Shown in pieces: positions 23,441 through 32,795 of a stretch of 64,000 bases of DNA (its first letter is position 1; every line of letters starts with the position of its first letter). The position numbers and the translations under genes are program-made. The stretch is from Paracoccus aminophilus JCM 7686 (GTDB lineage Bacteria > Pseudomonadota > Alphaproteobacteria > Rhodobacterales > Rhodobacteraceae): positions 2,268,001 to 2,332,000 of the forward strand of contig NC_022041.1 in NCBI RefSeq assembly GCF_000444995.1, given 5' to 3'. Below the pieces are notes generated by a model. That model saw nothing but the letters and a program-made list of their open reading frames with translations. It did no database searches and was not told the DNA's origin.

Positions 23441-23811
23441 CCGCGAGCAGACAGGCCCCGGAGCGGATACAGCGCAAACGAACCAAGGGTTGGCGGATGC
23501 CCGTGGGCGCGGTATCCGTCTGCCGACCGTCAATCTGGGACAATCCGTTCATCCATGAGATCTCGCCGACGCGGGGCGCACATATGAGAGGCGTGTCAGC
23601 AGCGGCACGCAGACTTTTCTTATTGGGCCGGGCGCACTGCAATTCGCCAAGGACACGCATCCGAAGACGCTACACCCGGCGTTCGCCAGCTATTTCCACG
23701 AGCATATCCACCAGTTGCGCGGCAAGAATCTAACCTGCTGGTGCCCGCTGGATCAGCCCTGCCACGCCGATGTGCTGTGGCGACGGGCCAACGCAAAAGT
23801 CCGCTCATGAA
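23437..23811 (+). pseudogene. Frameshifted DUF4326 phage gene
   Basis: The 5' part (GTG at 23437) encodes the DUF4326 opening PERIQRKRTKGWRMPVGAVS and CRPSIWDNPF. The 3' part, in a different frame, gives FLIGPGALQFAKD and the family end LRGKNLTCWCPLDQPCHADV, stopping at 23809-23811. The frame is lost between about 23,550 and 23,585. DUF4326 proteins are small phage/plasmid proteins of unknown role with a conserved CWCP...PCHAD motif. Confidence 0.75.
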
Positions 23812-23896
23812 TGCAAGCTCCACGCCACCTAGCGTTGTGCATATAACCCATAAGTTGTAACGGACCGTTATGTCTGCTAACCATGGAGGGAATGAA

Positions 23897-24823
23897 ATGG
23901 TTGACATAACGATAGATGCTAATGGCTTTGGTTCGTTCTACGAAAACGTAGGAAATAACGGAACTGACGACACCGTCACCGTAAACATCGGCCCTAACTT
24001 CAGCGGGACTGTCACGGTAGATTCTCAACCATCCGACGGTGAATACGATGATACGATCGTCAACCTTCCCCCTGGATGGAAGCTAGTCGTCATTAACTTA
24101 AGCGAGGACGGCAGCACTGAAGACCCTTCATTTAAAGATTTCTCCTATGAGGTTTTCGATGCTGACGGAAATTCAGTCGGCACGTTGAGCATCCGAAGCA
24201 ACAATATTCAAGGAGCGCCGTGCTTTACCTCTGGTACGCTTATTTTAGCTGAAAACGGTGATATTCCAGTAGAAGACCTCTCAGTGGGTGACTTAATTTT
24301 CACAAGAGACAATGGACTTCAGACAGTTCGCTGGAAAGGTCACCGCTCCATTGACCTAAGTGCTCAGCCTCATTTGAGACCAATCCGTATCACAGCTGGA
24401 GCACTTGGCTCAGGGGTTCCATCCTCAGATCTAATGGTTTCCCCACAACATCGGATATTCGTTAGCTCTGGTATTGCGCAGCGGATGTTTGGAGCGCGAG
24501 AGATCCTTGTCGCCGCGAAGCAGCTTATTGCAATCGATGGCATCGAACTCGCCTCAGAAATGAACGCCGTGACCTACTTCCACATCTTGTTGGATCGCCA
24601 TGAAATTGTCCTATCAAATGGCGCAGAAACCGAGTCCCTCTACGTTGGCATCGAGGCATTACGGTCTCTCGGGACTAATGCCCGTAAGGAAATTCTGGAG
24701 ATTTTCCCTGAGCTTTCTGACAGACTGGCACAGCCCGATTTTGCCCGTCCAGTCGCCACCGGTCGCTTAGGACGAAAACTCGCTGCTCGCCATGCTCAGA
24801 ATGGCCGTGCTTTGGTAAGCTGA
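23897..24823 (+). CDS. Hint-domain protein 1
   Basis: A 308-residue protein. The N-terminal ~105 residues are acidic, Asn/Asp/Gly-rich and beta-type without cysteines. The Hint (Hedgehog/intein) domain begins at C109 (CFTSGTLILAENGDIPVEDL), with DNGLQTVRWKG, SPQHRIFV and YFHILLDRHEIVLSNGAETES further on. The C-terminal tail ends GRLGRKLAARHAQ...ALVS. Hint domains self-cleave at the peptide bond before the Cys, and the rhodobacterial type is thought to be secreted; function is unknown. ATG at 23897 has GGAGGG upstream and is preferred to 23870. Confidence 0.8.
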   Translation: MVDITIDANGFGSFYENVGNNGTDDTVTVNIGPNFSGTVTVDSQPSDGEYDDTIVNLPPGWKLVVINLSEDGSTEDPSFKDFSYEVFDADGNSVGTLSIRSNNIQGAPCFTSGTLILAENGDIPVEDLSVGDLIFTRDNGLQTVRWKGHRSIDLSAQPHLRPIRITAGALGSGVPSSDLMVSPQHRIFVSSGIAQRMFGAREILVAAKQLIAIDGIELASEMNAVTYFHILLDRHEIVLSNGAETESLYVGIEALRSLGTNARKEILEIFPELSDRLAQPDFARPVATGRLGRKLAARHAQNGRALVS

Positions 24824-24940
24824 GCGATCTAGGAGTAATGAGGTCGACGCCCTTCGCCGCGTCATTGCGGCCGAGGGCACACATGCGATGGAAGTCGCAT
24901 AGGATCAGGTCGAGGCGCACATCGACTTTGCCTATAAGGG
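24821..24940. repeat. 120-bp segment repeated after two Hint genes (copy 1)
   Basis: Aligns without gaps to 26181-26300 (offset 1360) and begins at the stop codon of each Hint gene. Copy 2 reads open in one frame, but copy 1 has a TAG in it. It shows that gene plus tail was duplicated as a unit. The remaining gap to 25157 holds no gene I can identify. Confidence 0.75.
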
Positions 24941-25157
24941 GGAGGCAGCTCACTCGGCGATGACGACGCGCCGGTACTGTCAGACCGGTACTGTCAGAGG
25001 TGTAGGTTATGATCGCGAGCAGCGCGCTGGAGCGGTTGGTGAGCCGCCGAGTCCCGAAGATGTAGGGCCCAGATCAAGCGAATCTGCAGCTCATCGAGTT
25101 GACAGGGACAATGCCGCTAGTCATTGATTGGCGGTACACTCTTATGGCGAGGCAACA

Positions 25158-26183
25158 GTGCCTGAACGCACCTTAGACGCGTGGAACTTGGAACTAACCG
25201 AGCTTGGCTACCTCATTCCGGGCTGGACGTTCGATGACAGTTCATATGGCTCCAGCGGGCCCCCATATGATCTGACGCCTTACCTAATGCAGGTCGAGGT
25301 CAGCGACGTCAACGGAGACGGCACGATCTCGGTCAATACAGGCGACACTATTGCGATCAATGGCGTCCCACAAAAAATCGGCCTAATCTACTATGGCGAC
25401 ACCGCCGTAATAAATGGCCTCACCATTCAGACAGTCAGTTTCTATGTTGGTCCGGGCAACGCCATCCCGATCGTTTTCCCTATAGTTAACGGCAAAGTTT
25501 CCAGTGCCTTCGCTGGCAACATCACATCTTCTGAAGGGACTGGCAGCTTTGGTACGCCTATTAGTTATGACCAATTTACTTGCTTCGCCAAAGGGACGCT
25601 GATTGCCTCTGGACAAGGTGTTGTCGCCATAGAGATGATCGACGTGGGCGATGAGATTTTGACCAAGGACAACGGCCTTCAAACCGTCCGCTGGATCGGG
25701 TCGCGCAAGATTGATCTAATCGCGGCCCCACATCTCGCGCCGATCCGCATTGCCGCGGGAGCACTTGGCCCTCGTATTCCCAGCACTGACCTCGTTGTCT
25801 CACCACAGCACCGTGTGCTTGTTCGCTCGAAGATCGCGCAACGCATGTTCGGCACCACCGAGATGTTAGTGGCCGTCAAACAGCTGCTCCAGATCGACGG
25901 CGTCGAGATCGCCGAAGAGATGACAGAGGTTCATTACTTCCACATTCTTTGCGATCGCCATGAAATCGTGCTTTCCAATGGTGCAGAAACCGAAACGCTC
26001 TATACTGGTGCGGAGGCGATCAAGGCTGTGGGCGCAGCAGCGCGCGAGGAAATCTTAGCGATCTTCCCAGAGCTGCAAGATCGCGCATTCACCCCCGAAC
26101 CTGCCCGCGTCTTGGCGTCTGGTCGCATGGGACGCAAGCTTGCGGTTCGCCACGCCCAGCACGAGCGTGCACTGGTGAGCTGA
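25158..26183 (+). CDS. Hint-domain protein 2
   Basis: A 341-residue protein from GTG at 25158, which has GGCGAGG 5 bases upstream; the frame is open 10 codons further to a TTG. The N-terminal ~140 residues form an unrelated beta-type domain (VSDVNGDGTISVNTGD, YVGPGNAIPIVFP). Hint starts at C142 (CFAKGTLIASGQGVVAIEMI) and has DNGLQTVRWIGSRK, SPQHRVLVRSK and YFHILCDRHEIVLSNGAE. Its 3' end shares a 53-base identical block with Hint gene 4. Confidence 0.78.
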   Translation: MPERTLDAWNLELTELGYLIPGWTFDDSSYGSSGPPYDLTPYLMQVEVSDVNGDGTISVNTGDTIAINGVPQKIGLIYYGDTAVINGLTIQTVSFYVGPGNAIPIVFPIVNGKVSSAFAGNITSSEGTGSFGTPISYDQFTCFAKGTLIASGQGVVAIEMIDVGDEILTKDNGLQTVRWIGSRKIDLIAAPHLAPIRIAAGALGPRIPSTDLVVSPQHRVLVRSKIAQRMFGTTEMLVAVKQLLQIDGVEIAEEMTEVHYFHILCDRHEIVLSNGAETETLYTGAEAIKAVGAAAREEILAIFPELQDRAFTPEPARVLASGRMGRKLAVRHAQHERALVS

Positions 26184-26300
26184 GCTTTCTAGGCGCAATG
26201 AGATCAACGCCCTTAGCTGTGACATTGCGGCCGAGGGCACGCCAGCGATCCAAGCCGCATGGAATCAGGTCGAGGAGCCTATCAACTTTGGGTATAAGAG
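26181..26300. repeat. 120-bp segment repeated after two Hint genes (copy 2)
   Basis: Gapless diverged copy of 24821-24940. The rest of the gap to 26629 is AT-rich; apart from a possible upstream promoter region of the next Hint gene I see nothing in it. Confidence 0.75.
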
Positions 26301-26629
26301 GGCATGTTCCGGCTTGAAAACTCCAGGCCGGCAGCACTTGAGTGAGCGCCGAAAGACTATCCTTTTTGCCATCTTGAACTGCCTCAGACCGTTCAGCATA
26401 CCTTCTTTTCAGCAGTAGCGGCCACTGACTGCCCGACGCAGTCGCGATCTGTGAGTGCCGTGTAACTTGCCTAACCTTGACCTTTCAACGGGACGGGAAG
26501 ATTTTGCGAGGAGTCTTAAACGAAGGCAAAATCTCGTGAATCTTATCCACATCCGCATTTTTAAATGCGTAGACGATTGCTTCGGACGTTATTGACGCAA
26601 ACGACAGCTAATAGAAAGTATTTTCATAA

Positions 26630-27838
26630 ATGCCATCTATTGATATTATCAGGCTAGCCGAGAACCCGCATGAAACCGTTCACGGCTTTCGCGCCGATAC
26701 CGTCTCACGTGGTGTCGATCTGGACGGCGCCAAGGTCACAGCCACATATGCTGATGGTTCCACTGAAACCCTCACCTGGCACGCTTATGATCAATATACG
26801 AATGGCGGGGCTAGCGGCGAAAACATTGAAATGTCGTTTGGCTTCGAATGGCACAACCTGACGACAACCAAGCTTTTAGCTTCACTTAAAATCGATTTGC
26901 AGCCCGCGAGCTCAGTGTTCGACACAACCACCGCTTCTGATACGTCTCCTGAGGGGGGCTCCACACCTGGATCCAAGGAGGGCTTTCCCTTTCACGTAGA
27001 ACCAGCTTACACGAATATGGGCGGGAGCATAGCCGTGACATATTCAGGTATCGTCAATATTGCAGGAAGCGCGGCCGTAGGCGATGTCTATACCACGATG
27101 GTTATTGATTTCTCCCATCTTCCCGTGGGCGGCCTTCTGGGCGACTTAGAATGGAACTCTGACATTGATACCCTAGAGGTAGCTGGCGACTTGGTTCCGA
27201 CCGGTGCAACCTGCCTCGTCCGGGGAACCTTGGTCACGACCGATCACGGCGATATACCTGTGGAGAAGCTGAAGCCCGGCTTCAAAGTGCTGACACAGGA
27301 CAACGGATTTCAAGAGCTTATCATGACGATGCACCGAGTTGTCGAGGCAGATGAGCTGCAGCGGAATGCGAAGCTTTATCCGGTTCGGATCACTGCTCAG
27401 GCATTGGGCTCGGGATTACCTACGAGGGATCTGCTTGTATCCCGCCAGCATCGGATGGCCATAAGATCCAATATCGTTCAGCGCATGTTTGGGACAGAAA
27501 CAGCCCTCGTTGCAGCGATAAGATTGACAGAACTTCCGGGTGTTTACGTTGACGACACGGTTGATCATGTCGAGTATTTCCACCTCACCTTTAGGAATCA
27601 TGAAGTAATATTCGCCGAAGGCGCGCCAACCGAGAGTTTCTTGCTTAACCTCGAAACGCAAAAGACGCTCAACAAGGCGCAACGGGAGGAGTTCGCGACG
27701 CTCTTTCCGGAGATTGGCCTTGGCGTTCCGGCGCATATGATTCCTTCGAACTCTCTGCAAAAGGAACTGGTTCGTCGTCATTTGAAGAATGCCAAAGATC
27801 TTCTTGCTTGTAGCAAAGAACATGTTGCCACGCAGTGA
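26630..27838 (+). CDS. Hint-domain protein 3
   Basis: A 402-residue protein. The N-terminal ~190 residues are a beta-rich domain (GVDLDGAKVTATYADGSTET) resembling exported carbohydrate-binding or anchor-type modules. Hint begins at C195 (CLVRGTLVTTDHGDIPVEKL), then QDNGFQELIMTMH and SRQHRMAIRSN. Compared with the other three, the segment after Cys is changed (LVRG for FTSG/FAKG) and the C-terminal ALVS tail is replaced by a longer Lys-rich end, so it is the most diverged copy. Confidence 0.72.
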   Translation: MPSIDIIRLAENPHETVHGFRADTVSRGVDLDGAKVTATYADGSTETLTWHAYDQYTNGGASGENIEMSFGFEWHNLTTTKLLASLKIDLQPASSVFDTTTASDTSPEGGSTPGSKEGFPFHVEPAYTNMGGSIAVTYSGIVNIAGSAAVGDVYTTMVIDFSHLPVGGLLGDLEWNSDIDTLEVAGDLVPTGATCLVRGTLVTTDHGDIPVEKLKPGFKVLTQDNGFQELIMTMHRVVEADELQRNAKLYPVRITAQALGSGLPTRDLLVSRQHRMAIRSNIVQRMFGTETALVAAIRLTELPGVYVDDTVDHVEYFHLTFRNHEVIFAEGAPTESFLLNLETQKTLNKAQREEFATLFPEIGLGVPAHMIPSNSLQKELVRRHLKNAKDLLACSKEHVATQ

Positions 27839-28443
27839 GATCATCGGCGATCTAAATTGAAATTACTGAGGCCCGAGAGTTTTTCGCAGCCCATACCAAG
27901 GAGTTGACGCGACCTCGGCCGGCTTTGAGACGTTTAACGCGCCGCGTGAAGAGGCTACGTGACTTCTGGTTATTGTGATTCCTCTTGAGGGGCATCGTTA
28001 TCGTTTCTCGGTATCCGCCGCGTCAACCCGCGGCCGGGATCCGCGTCACGGCCCCGTCAGGATCAATACGGACGCCCCGCCGTCGACTAAATGCGGCTAA
28101 CAAATCGCACCTATCCAAATAGCTAGATGGCACAAACCTATACTTATACAGTATAGGTGGTTTCGTTGTTACATGTTGCGATTTTGCTGCCGAATATAGC
28201 CTTTAACTATCTGCGCTCCTGACCGGGTAAGGACTGTTTCCAGTGCCCGGTCAGCCAATCACTCTCCCCGGTCGCTGCCATTCAACAAGCGCAAAGAGGC
28301 GTGATGCGTCACCTGCGCTGTGGCTGTGCTGGCCATTCGTCAGACGCTCCGGCACGCACCTGCTCCAGGGCCTCGCCCCGCGCTTCGACATGTCCCCCTT
28401 GGGATGATCCTTGGGTAATCCTCCCCATGGTTAAGGGTCTGCA
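27839..28443. other. 605-bp non-coding stretch
   Basis: No gene is supported. It holds a 9-bp inverted repeat (ACCTATACT at 28136-28144, AGTATAGGT at 28150-28158, 5-base loop), probably an operator or transcript hairpin, in an AT-rich stretch. The 3' part leads into the IS3 left end. Confidence 0.5.
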
Positions 28444-28483
28444 TAAGTAGAATTTTCTCGTAGCGTGAGCTGAGGAGATTCGA

Positions 28484-28912
28484 ATGAGAAAGAGCCGTTT
28501 CACCGAGCCGCAGATGATGGCTGTGCTTCGTCAGGCGGAGAGCGGCGTGGCCGTCCCTGAACTTTGCCGGGAGCATGGGATCAGCACGGCGAGCTTCTAC
28601 AAATGGCGCTCAAAGTATGGCGGCATGGATGCGTCGATGATGAGCCAGATGAAGTCCCTTGAGGACGAGAACCGGCGGCTGAAGCGCATGTTTGCGGTCC
28701 TGAGCATGCAGGCCGAACTGCTCAAGGAAGCGCTTGGAAAAAAATGTCGCGGCCAGTTCAACGCCGCGAGCTGGCTGAGAAGGCAGTGGCGACGAAGCGG
28801 GTCAGCATCGCGCTGGCCTGTCGGGCATTTTGTATCAGCGAGACCTGCTTTCGCTACAGCCCAAAGCGCGATGCCGAGAACGAGTTCATCGCGGACCTGC
28901 TGGAAGGGCTGA
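28484..28912 (+). CDS. IS3-family transposase OrfA
   Basis: The first 87 residues are a standard HTH_Tnp_1 OrfA: RFTEPQMMAVLRQAESGVAV, CREHGISTASFYKWRSKYGG, then a leucine-zipper-like LEDENRRLKRMFAVLSMQAEL ending at the slippery KK. After the slip site the frame-0 ORF continues for another 55 non-conserved residues. It binds the IS ends; the OrfAB frameshift product would be the transposase. Confidence 0.8.
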   Translation: MRKSRFTEPQMMAVLRQAESGVAVPELCREHGISTASFYKWRSKYGGMDASMMSQMKSLEDENRRLKRMFAVLSMQAELLKEALGKKCRGQFNAASWLRRQWRRSGSASRWPVGHFVSARPAFATAQSAMPRTSSSRTCWKG

Positions 28913-29577
28913 CAAAGCTGCACCGGACCTGGGGCTTCGGATTGTGTTTCCTGCACATGCGCAATGACCAGGGGCACCCATGAAACCATAAGCGCGTCCA
29001 TAGGATCTATTGCGAGCTGGAGCTGAAGCTGAACCTGCGGATCAAGCCCAGACAACGGATCAAGCGCGACAAGCCCGATGAACTCAGCGTTCCCGAGGCC
29101 CCGAACACGGTCTGGTCAATGGACTTCATGGCTGATCGATTGGTCGACGGCCGCCAGTTCCGGTTTCTGAACGTGTTGGACGACTTCAATCGCGAAGGTC
29201 TGGGGATCGAAGTCGACTTCTCGCTCCCGGCTGAGCGGGTGGTTCGTTCCCTCAATCAAATCATTGAGTGGCGCGGGAAGCCCCTGGCAATAAGGGTCGA
29301 CAATGGCCCGGAATGCATCAGTTCCACGCTGATGATCTGGGCCGAGAAGCAGGGCATTGCCCTCAACTACATCCAGCCCGGAAAGCCCCAGCAGAACGCT
29401 TATGTCGAACGATACAACAGAACGGTCCGGCAGGAATGGCTGGACCTCTACATCTTTGAAACTATCGAGGAGGCGCAAGAGATCGCAACCGACTGGCTAT
29501 GGACTTACAACAATGAGCGCCCCAACATGGGCATCGGCGGCATCACACCCGCCCAGAAACTGAAGATGGCTGCCTGA
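28744..29577 (+). pseudogene. IS3-family transposase OrfB with internal stop
   Basis: OrfB begins at the slip site (MSRPVQRRELAEKAV). TGA at 28981-28983 stands where relatives have Trp (GHP-stop-NHKRV); the frame then continues intact to 29577. The rve catalytic core is preserved: D in WSMDFMAD, D in RVDNGPE and E in [15 protein letters not shown]. The single nonsense change is expected to block transposition unless read through. Confidence 0.82.
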
Positions 29578-29607
29578 AGTCTACTTCTGCGCCCCGTTAA
29601 AACGGGG

Positions 29608-29709
29608 AAGATTGCCGTTTTTGCCTCGGTCGAGCAAGAGCTCGAGCCCGCCCTGCGCGGCAGGCCGCTAGCGATCACGGCGGTCGATACGGAGGCAGGT
29701 CGCCTAATC
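29608..29709 (+). pseudogene. Fragment of a Y-family DNA polymerase (DinB/UmuC-like)
   Basis: Right after the IS, in frame, FASVEQELEPALRGRPLAI matches the N-terminal catalytic motif of Y-family polymerases (xFFASVEQxxxPxLRGxPxAV). About 30 codons remain, with no upstream DMN motif or downstream palm. It is a relic cut by the IS on one side and by rearranged DNA on the other. Confidence 0.65.
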
Positions 29710-29713
29710 TCCG

Positions 29714-30409
29714 TCAAAATTGATAAGCGCGGATCAGTTCAGGCAACGCGATCAGCAAGAGCAATACGGCGGTTAGCAGAAATAGTCCCTGACCAATCAG
29801 CCCAAACAGGATGGCACCGAGAACTCCGCCCCCCGCGAAGCAAAACAGTGTCAAGCTGTGAAGTTTGAGTTTGGGCCGGGCCTCTTTCTGGATTGCAGGA
29901 TCATCGATCAATGCGGCAAGTTCGATCCCGATATCCGTCGCCATCCCCGAAACATGGGTGGTGCGCACGCGTGCCCGCGAGATCAATGTGGTGGTCGCAT
30001 TCTGCAGGCCCATAATGAAGCTCAGGCCAAAGACGAGTGCGACCTCCTGCGCGGCATAGGGGCGGGGTGGGATGGTGAGGGCAATCGTCACTAACAGCAC
30101 AGCCTCAATGGAGACGAGAAGGGCGTAGATGGAGCGCAGGCGGCGTTTTTCCGCAAGCTGCACAGCTAGCCCAGCCAGAAATGCGCCCGAGATGAACGCG
30201 CCGAGCAGTCCCAAAAACGAGAGGGCCAATGTCAGCTGGCCATTGGCGAGATGGTCGGCAAATGCCGAGACATTTCCAGTCATGTTAGCTGTGAAGGATC
30301 CGGCGGCAAGAAAACCCACGGCATTCAGCGCCCCGGCAACCGATGACATGATGCCCGCTAACGCCAAATCTATCGTCTTGGTGCGTTCGTCGCCCACCCG
30401 GATCAACAT
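29714..30409 (-). CDS. YoaK-family (DUF1275) membrane protein
   Basis: A 231-residue protein with about six hydrophobic helices. Family marks: [21 protein letters not shown] near the N-terminus and [29 protein letters not shown] in the middle. Function is unknown; these are predicted inner-membrane transport-like proteins. Nothing in the neighbourhood suggests a partner. Confidence 0.85.
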
Positions 30410-31121
30410 CGCGCCGCCTTCCTGATCGTTTCGTAGCCATGCTAGGTCACGCCTGAGAGGAACGTAAAGACAGTGGAGGCGAAACTAGCTATCCGTCGAG
30501 AATAGCATCGATGATCGGGCGCTCTGGCGCCGCCAATGGGGCGACGCGACGTTGCGAAGATTGCTCAGACCGCTGTCCCGGCCCGAGGCGGGCAGATGGC
30601 GCGGCGGCGTCGGTAGACCTCAGCGAGCCGTTGCAATCGCCAGATCCTCGCTATCGTGCCGGATGATCGGGCCAACCAGTCCGATAGAGATCTGAAGGCA
30701 ACGGCTTATTGCCGGTCAGATCCCGCAGCAGGCGGCTCGGGAACATCTGCGCGACGAGATCGGCGGATTATGCGATCTGGTAGAGGCTACACATCGGCCG
30801 AGACTAGGCGGATCGCGAGATTCGATCAATCTTCTGGCGAGCTCGACCTCTGCGGTAAGAGTTGCCAGAGTTGAGACAACTACAGCACAGGTAAGAGAAT
30901 TTTCCATATGCTCATTATGCACCATTGATCTAATTTTCAACTTACATTACCCGGCGCTCTGTTCATGAGTTCCATGTTTCGCGTAGTTTTTTATACTTCG
31001 ACTCATGGCATCGTCTGACGAGCATTTCGCCCGATTGACTGATGCTTTCCTGCTTCAATCGCCACCCTCTTCAACCTTCGCTGAAAAGTGTGAGGGTTTG
31101 TAAAGTATAAGCTCAGAGGAA
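30410..31121. other. 712-bp stretch without a recognisable gene
   Basis: High-GC in its first half, AT-rich after about 30,890. Several open frames of 50-75 codons exist, but none has a ribosome site plus recognisable protein. The last ~100 bp probably carry the promoter of Hint gene 4. Confidence 0.5.
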
Positions 31122-32759
31122 ATGATGGTCCAAGCTACCCCACTCCCAGTCGATACGTCCGCAAATGCAATGCAACTCGCCGAAACTATCTTCGGCAAAG
31201 GCATTAAAATTGTCTCCGCGACCTATCAAGGAGACCCACTCTCAAGTGCTATCTATACAAACGGTGACACTGTTTCCCCAGGCGTAATGCCGGCCGATTC
31301 TGGTATCATTCTTTCAACCGGACATGCATCCAGCTTCACCAATACATCAGGTGAAGCAAACCAAGAGGATGGACGATCCACAGACACGAGCGGCGTCGAC
31401 GGCAACGCGCGACTGGACGAAACTGCAGGCGTTCCCACGCAGGATGGCGCCATTCTCGAGGCAACCTTTATTCCTGAAGGAAGCACCCTCACGATGCAGT
31501 TGGTATTCTCGTCGGAAGAGTACCCAGAGTATGTGAACGGCGGCTATAATGATGCTGTAGTTGTATATGTAAATGGGGTGAAAGCGACGCTAACAATCGG
31601 GTCTGGCGACATATCAATTGACAATATAACGGACGGAGGAACGAACGGAGGATCACCTCGCAACGAGAATTTGTATGTCAGCAACTCAGACGGTTCCTAT
31701 AATACAGAAATGGATGGGTTCACTGTAACCTTGACTTTGAAAGCGCCGGTTAACCCAGGCGTGCCGAATACGATTTGGTTCGGCATCGCGGATGCAGGCG
31801 ATGCCCAATACGATTCGAATCTAATCATCGCCGCCCATAGCGTGCAAACGGAGGTGATTGCATATGATGATACAATTACTCTAGGACGAGGGAAAACGGA
31901 AAACCTTAGCATCTTAGAAAATGACACAACCGGTCAGGGAACGACTTTGACCGTAACACAAATAAATGGCCAAAATGTCACTGCTGGTGACAGCGTCACA
32001 CTTACCTCTGGCACGACTGTCACTCTCAATGCCGATGGCACTTTGACAGTCGTTTCTGCCTCCGTTCTGGGTGAAGAAACAATCACCTACCAAATAAGCG
32101 ATGGTGACGGCACCACGGATGTAGGTTTTGTAAAAATAAATGTCACTTGTTTTACTAGTGGCACCCTAATCGAGACCGAACAAGGTCCTGTTGAAATCCA
32201 AAATATTCTCGATGGTACGCGCGTTTGGACCAAAGACAACGGCCTTCAGATTGTTCGTTGGATTGGCTCAGTCCATCTATCTTCTAGTGATCTCCAGGTC
32301 AACACAAGCTTACGGCCAATCCGGATACGTAAGGGTGCCCTCGGTTCCGCCACCCCGTCACGTGACCTGATGGTATCGCCACAACATCGTGTTTTGGTGC
32401 GTTCAAAAATCGCTCGGCGCATGTTTGGAACAAATGAAGTTTTGGTTGCGGCAAAACAGTTGCTGCAAATTGACGGTATTGAGATCGCAGCAGACGTAGC
32501 TGAGGTTAGCTACTTCCACATGCTTTTCGATCGCCACGAAATTGTGTGCTCGAACGGTGCGGAAACTGAATCTTTCCACCCCGGCGCTGAAGCGATTAAT
32601 TCAGTTGGACCTGCAGCACGCGAGGAAATATTCGCGATCTTCCCAGAACTGCAAGACAGCACGTTCGCTCCTGAACCTGCCCGCGTCTTGGCGTCTGGTC
32701 GCATGGGACGCAAGCTTGCGGTTCGTCACGCCCAAAAAGAACGCGCTTTGGTCAGCTAG
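31122..32759 (+). CDS. Hint-domain protein 4 with choice-of-anchor-L domain
   Basis: A 545-residue protein. Residues ~10-240 look like a choice-of-anchor-L domain (GVMPADSGIILSTGHASS, LVFSSEEYPEYVNGGYNDA, TIWFGIADAGDAQYDSNLII), found on exported bacterial surface proteins. Residues ~245-340 form an Ig/cadherin-like beta domain (YDDTITLGRGKTENLSILEN, ITYQISDGDGTTDVG). Hint starts at C343 (CFTSGTLIETEQGPVEIQ). It keeps the ALVS tail. AGAGGA lies just before the paired ATGs at 31122/31125. Confidence 0.82.
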   Translation: MMVQATPLPVDTSANAMQLAETIFGKGIKIVSATYQGDPLSSAIYTNGDTVSPGVMPADSGIILSTGHASSFTNTSGEANQEDGRSTDTSGVDGNARLDETAGVPTQDGAILEATFIPEGSTLTMQLVFSSEEYPEYVNGGYNDAVVVYVNGVKATLTIGSGDISIDNITDGGTNGGSPRNENLYVSNSDGSYNTEMDGFTVTLTLKAPVNPGVPNTIWFGIADAGDAQYDSNLIIAAHSVQTEVIAYDDTITLGRGKTENLSILENDTTGQGTTLTVTQINGQNVTAGDSVTLTSGTTVTLNADGTLTVVSASVLGEETITYQISDGDGTTDVGFVKINVTCFTSGTLIETEQGPVEIQNILDGTRVWTKDNGLQIVRWIGSVHLSSSDLQVNTSLRPIRIRKGALGSATPSRDLMVSPQHRVLVRSKIARRMFGTNEVLVAAKQLLQIDGIEIAADVAEVSYFHMLFDRHEIVCSNGAETESFHPGAEAINSVGPAAREEIFAIFPELQDSTFAPEPARVLASGRMGRKLAVRHAQKERALVS

Positions 32760-32768
32760 CTCGCTGGT

Positions 32769-32795
32769 TCGTGAGCGGCGTTTGCCGCTCACGAT
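32769..32795. terminator. Hairpin after Hint gene 4
   Basis: A perfect 11-bp stem, TCGTGAGCGGC (32769-32779) with GCCGCTCACGA (32784-32794), GTTT loop, 10 bp after the stop. It has no strong T-tract, so Rho-independent strength is uncertain. Confidence 0.6.

Larger units (their letters stand above)
28444..29590 (+). mobile_element. IS3-family insertion sequence (IS407-like), inactivated
   Basis: Contains overlapping orfA and orfB with the A7 slippery run at 28738-28744 used for -1 frameshifting, and a DDE transposase with a nonsense codon. Possible terminal inverted ends share AAGTAGA (28445-28451 and the complement at 29580-29587), weakly conserved, so exact ends are uncertain. Confidence 0.65.

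Noticed and set aside
24831..25127. Possible transposase remnant after Hint gene 1 (frame with QVEAHIDFAYKG)
   Set aside because: Too short and interrupted to assign; reported only as a repeat.
30656..30874. 72-codon plus-strand frame in the gap before Hint gene 4
   Set aside because: No ribosome site, Arg/Ser-rich composition and no recognisable family.
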